A stretch of DNA of 6,430 nt, taken from contig CAZQGJ010000040.1 of assembly GCA_964592905.1 (NCBI GenBank), positions 1-6,430 on the forward strand, in the 5' to 3' direction. Shown here piece by piece: positions 3,837 to 6,430 of this stretch; the stretch's first letter is position 1; every line of letters starts with the position of its first letter. Position numbers and translations under genes: made by a program. The DNA is from CAZQGJ01 sp964592905 (GTDB lineage Bacteria > Patescibacteriota > UBA1384 > CAYGGE01). Below the pieces are notes generated by a model. That model was not told the DNA's origin and searched no databases. It saw only the letters and a list, made by a program, of their open reading frames with translations.

Positions 3837-5933
3837 TATGACTTAGCGATGCTACTCTTCGAACTAGTTGATTTGGAGCTGGTTCGCTTGGAGCTAGTTC
3901 GAGTCGTTGCCTCTTGATCTGTCTTAGCTTTTTTAGCTGGCTTAGGTGGTTGGTTCGGATCGTCCCAGGTTGCATATTTACACTCGGGATAACGGGAGCA
4001 ACCCCAGAACTTCTTGCGCTTGCGTGTCGTTCGTTCGAGGAGATCGCCTTGACTACAGTCTGGACAAGATTTGCCCGAGGAGATCTTGATCGGCTTAGCG
4101 TTTTTACAGTCCGGGAAGCCGCTACAGGCCAAGAAGCGACCGAAGCGGCCCATCTTGATCACCATCGGTTTTTGACACTTATCACAGACCTCATCTGTTG
4201 GCTCTTCGGTTTGTTGTTTAGGCACTGTCAACAATTTCTGCTCCAAATCTTTGGCAAACGGTTGATAAAAGGCATCGATGATCTCTTGCCATACGGCCTC
4301 ACCCTCGGCAATCGCATCGAGTTCACTCTCTAGATTAGCAGTAAAACCGACATCGACGATAGCCGGAAAATGTTCGGTCATCAGGTCGGTGACAATAAAA
4401 CCAACCTCTTGAGGCATCAGTTGACGGCTTTCGAGTCGGACATATCCCCTAGCGATAATGGTCGAAAGCGTCGGAGCATAGGTCGATGGTCGACCGATAC
4501 CGGCCTCTTCGAGGACCTTGATTAAACCGGCCTCAGAAAAGCGGTTCGGTGGTTCGGTCTGTTTAGCTTCGGCCGACACGCTGGCAAAGTCGAGCGAGCT
4601 GGTTTCGGTCAGTTTTGGTAGCGCTGCGTCCGTCGCGTCCTCGTNNNNNNNNNNCTTTGGTAAAGCCATCGAAGAGTTCGACCTGTCCGCCGGCTGTCAG
4701 GCCAAAGCTCAGATCGGTCGGTTTCGGCTCTGCGGCCAGTACGACCTGGGTAGCCTGCGCCAAGATTTTAACCGTTGTCTGCTCGTAACTGGCAGCTGTC
4801 ATCTGACAGGCCAGGGCTCGGCGCCAGATTAGACCATAAAGCCGGTTGGCATCTTTGTCGGCCGAGCCAGCTAGATTATCTGGTGTTCGGTTGATATCAG
4901 TCGGGCGAATCGCTTCGTGCGCTTCTTGAGCACCTTTGCTCTTGGTTTTAAAATAGTTAGCCTTTTCAGGTAAGTATTTGGGGCCAAAGTTGGCAGAAAT
5001 ATACTGACGAAACTGTTCGATAGCGGCCTCTGAAAGATTTAATGAGTCGGTTCTCATGTAAGTAATCCGGCCGGCCTCGTAAAGCTGTTGAGCCAGCACC
5101 ATCGTCTTTTTAGGACTAAAACCGAGCTGACTCGAGGCCGACTGTTGCAGAGTCGAGGTCGTCAAAGGTGGCAAGGCCCGCCGTTCGATAGTCCGAACCT
5201 TAATCGAATCAATCTGATAACGAGCTTTTTCGAGAGCTTGGCGATAGCTCTCGGCTAATTCGGCATCGATGAGGGCTTGAGGCTCGAGCTTTTGACCGGC
5301 CACCTCGGTCAGGCGGGCCAAGAACTCGACGCCCTGACTGGCTAGCTTAACTCCGATCAACCAGTAGTTGACAGGCACAAAGGCCTGGATCAGGCGTTCA
5401 CGATCTACAATCAGACGAGTAGCGACCGATTGGACTCGGCCGGCCGATAGGCCCTTGTAAACCTTTTTCCAGAGAAACGGACTTAATTTATAACCGACCA
5501 AGCGATCGAGAATCCGTCTGGCCTGCTGAGCATCGATTAAGTGTTGGTCGAGCTCGCGGGGCTTGGCCATAGCGGCTTTGACGGCCTCGGCGGTAATTTC
5601 GGTAAAGGTGACACGGGCAAACTTAGTCGAGGCAGCTTTATCTTTGATAGCCTCGCTAATATGCCAAGCAATCGCCTCGCCTTCTCGGTCCGGGTCAGTG
5701 GCTAAGAGAACGATCTCGGCACTCTTGGCCTCTTTGATTAACTGATTGAGAACCTTTTTGGCTTTGGTCGGTACCAAATAATCCGGTCGATACTGATGCT
5801 CTAAGTCGACGCCTAGTTTGCTTTTGGGGAGATCTCGAACATGGCCGTAGCTAGCCAAGACGCGGTAGCCGGCACCCAGATACTTTTCGATAGTCTGAGA
5901 TTTAGAGGGTGACTCGACAATAACTAATTTCAT
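3836..5933 (-). CDS. topA: DNA topoisomerase I (type IA), reading frame interrupted by an assembly gap
   Basis: Relaxes negative supercoils by single-strand passage. The Toprim domain begins at the ATG (5931-5933) with VESPSK (catalytic E7) and carries DPDREGE (D80, D82, E84). LSAGRVQSVATRL lies at about 162-173, the nucleophile Y292 is in GRITYMRTDS, and QEAHEAIRPT is at 336-345. After the gap the frame resumes with EDATDAALPKL, then RFSEAGLIKVLEEAGIGRPSTYA. Two C-terminal four-cysteine zinc domains follow (CX2CX16CX5C and CX2CX18CX5C), then a Lys/Ser tail. Summed length is about 699 aa, normal for the family (B. subtilis TopA about 690). The frame shifts across the ten Ns, so the two halves appear as separate frames; an in-frame ATG just before the gap is not a real start. 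The start overlaps the dprA stop (ATGA) and has AGGA at 5942-5945. I read it as one intact gene with a mis-sized gap, not a pseudogene. Confidence 0.95.
3857..3901 (-). repeat. Three tandem 15-bp units at the 3' end of topA
   Basis: Units at 3887-3901, 3872-3886 and 3857-3871 differ by a few bases and encode RTSSK, RTSSK and STSSK; a decayed fourth unit at 3842-3856 encodes SSIAK. They form the basic, flexible C-terminal tail after the zinc domains. Such Lys-rich tails are known on some TopA proteins, where they help DNA binding; here the number of units could vary between strains. Confidence 0.75.
4645..4654. other. Assembly gap (10 N) inside topA
   Basis: Ten Ns lie between the DGFTK codons and the EDATDAALPKL codons of topA. 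For the two conserved halves to be in one frame the missing length must be a multiple of three, which ten is not, so the N run is a placeholder of arbitrary size. The sequence just after it on the minus strand is a repetitive GACG-rich stretch coding for acidic residues, a likely cause of the break. Confidence 0.9.
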
Positions 5934-6430
5934 TGATGCTTTCCTTGCCGCTGTCGGCGCTCTGTGGGAACGGTCGCCAGATAATAGCGACCGAGTCGAT
6001 TCTCGAGTCGCCGAAGTTTTTCTAGTGATAATAACTTAACGGCAATCGCCTCTGCCGTCAATGTTTGGCTGACTAATGCCTGACAGATAGCGGCCAAACT
6101 TAATGGGCCAGATCGCAACAGCTGATTAATGGCTATCGTCTCTGTATCGTACTCGCCACTGCTGGTATCTGACTCAGCTGTCTGTGGCTCAAGACCAAGC
6201 TCATCGATCAGATCGGTCATCTCGATCAGCGGTATCGCCCCTTGTCGCCAGAGCTTTAAGGGTGCTGCCGCATTGGCCCGTGTCAGATCGGCCGGAATAA
6301 TATAGACGGCTCGATTTAATTCTAACGCCTGGTTAGCAGTGTGGAGGGTGCCGCTCGTTTCACCGCCCTCGATGACAATGACCGCTTGAGCTAGGGCCGC
6401 CAAGAGCTGGTTTCGCTGTAAAAAATGATA
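5930..6430 (-). CDS. dprA: DNA processing protein DprA, C-terminal part (N-terminus outside window)
   Basis: The frame is open to the window edge at 6430 and ends in TGA at 5930-5932, giving 166 visible residues. It begins inside the Rossmann-like DprA core: YHFLQRNQLLAALAQAVIVIEGG matches the family pattern of an RN motif followed by a buried strand and an acidic residue. Next come ETSGTLHTA and a hydrophobic strand with IIPADL. Residues about 96-152 resemble the DprA winged-helix domain (TIAINQLLRSGPLSLAAICQAL onward), followed by a short basic tail. DprA binds incoming ssDNA and loads RecA during natural transformation. An internal TTG at 6401-6403 is not the start, because conserved sequence continues upstream of it. 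The stop overlaps the topA start (ATGA), and dprA next to topA is a common bacterial arrangement. The ssDNA-binding N-terminal core (GSR motif) lies outside the window. Confidence 0.93.
   Translation of the reverse strand, partial: YHFLQRNQLLAALAQAVIVIEGGETSGTLHTANQALELNRAVYIIPADLTRANAAAPLKLWRQGAIPLIEMTDLIDELGLEPQTAESDTSSGEYDTETIAINQLLRSGPLSLAAICQALVSQTLTAEAIAVKLLSLEKLRRLENRLGRYYLATVPTERRQRQGKHQ
5942..5945 (-). promoter_or_regulatory. Ribosome binding site of topA inside dprA
   Basis: AGGA (within AGGAAAG, 5939-5945) on the minus strand, eight bases before the topA ATG at 5931-5933 and within the last dprA codons. With the ATGA stop/start overlap it indicates re-initiation by ribosomes finishing dprA. 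Confidence 0.6.

Noticed and set aside
3706..3975. Minus-strand open frame of 89 codons spanning the topA/recR junction
   Set aside because: It is out of frame with both TopA and RecR, whose conserved motifs occupy the same bases.
3914..4333. Plus-strand open frame of 139 codons
   Set aside because: It is antisense to the TopA zinc domains and has no ribosome site or recognisable motif.
4563..4669. topA as a pseudogene or as two subunit genes
   Set aside because: The frame change coincides exactly with the N gap, and both halves carry intact catalytic and conserved residues; a gap-length error explains it.
1..6430. CRISPR array, insertion sequence, tRNA or integrase attachment site
   Set aside because: I looked for regular direct repeats with spacers, transposase motifs with terminal inverted repeats, and tRNA-like cloverleaf and T-loop sequences and saw none.

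Overview
The window is a compact bacterial stretch in which every gene I can support lies on the minus strand, so transcription runs from high to low coordinates. Several stops are TAA, TAG or TGA (dprA ends in TGA), so the code is the standard bacterial one. Base composition is close to balanced. The tight packing, the short CysRS and two or three proteins I cannot place are compatible with a small-genome lineage such as a Patescibacteria/Saccharibacteria-type bacterium. That is an inference of low to moderate confidence, because no rRNA or other taxonomic marker is present.

Right half (6430 to 1419), a housekeeping operon: the C-terminal part of dprA, then topA (broken by a 10-N assembly gap), recR, a small acidic zinc-ribbon protein of unknown function, and cysS. 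Junctions are very tight: ATGA overlap for dprA/topA, TAATG overlap for topA/recR, a Shine-Dalgarno lying on the recR stop, and a 14-nt overlap into cysS. No promoter is visible inside the operon, so its promoter is probably outside the window. Three of the five products act on DNA: DprA and RecR in ssDNA protection and recombination, TopA in relaxing negative supercoils. CysRS charges tRNA-Cys.

Middle (1418 to 679): a consensus-like promoter sits just after cysS and drives a 188-aa protein I do not recognise. A strong intrinsic terminator closes this unit.

Left (678 to 1): a 416-bp gene-free interval is full of regulatory structure. It holds a second near-consensus promoter with a perfect palindrome in its spacer, a candidate structured small RNA closed by a 12-bp stem that runs into U6, and a third promoter surrounded by three copies of an AACAGGT element spaced by about whole helical turns. 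That third promoter leads, through a textbook AAGGAGG site, to a secreted Tyr/Asn/Gly/Ser-rich protein cut by the window edge. The RNA candidate and the operator-like repeats are the least explained parts of the window.
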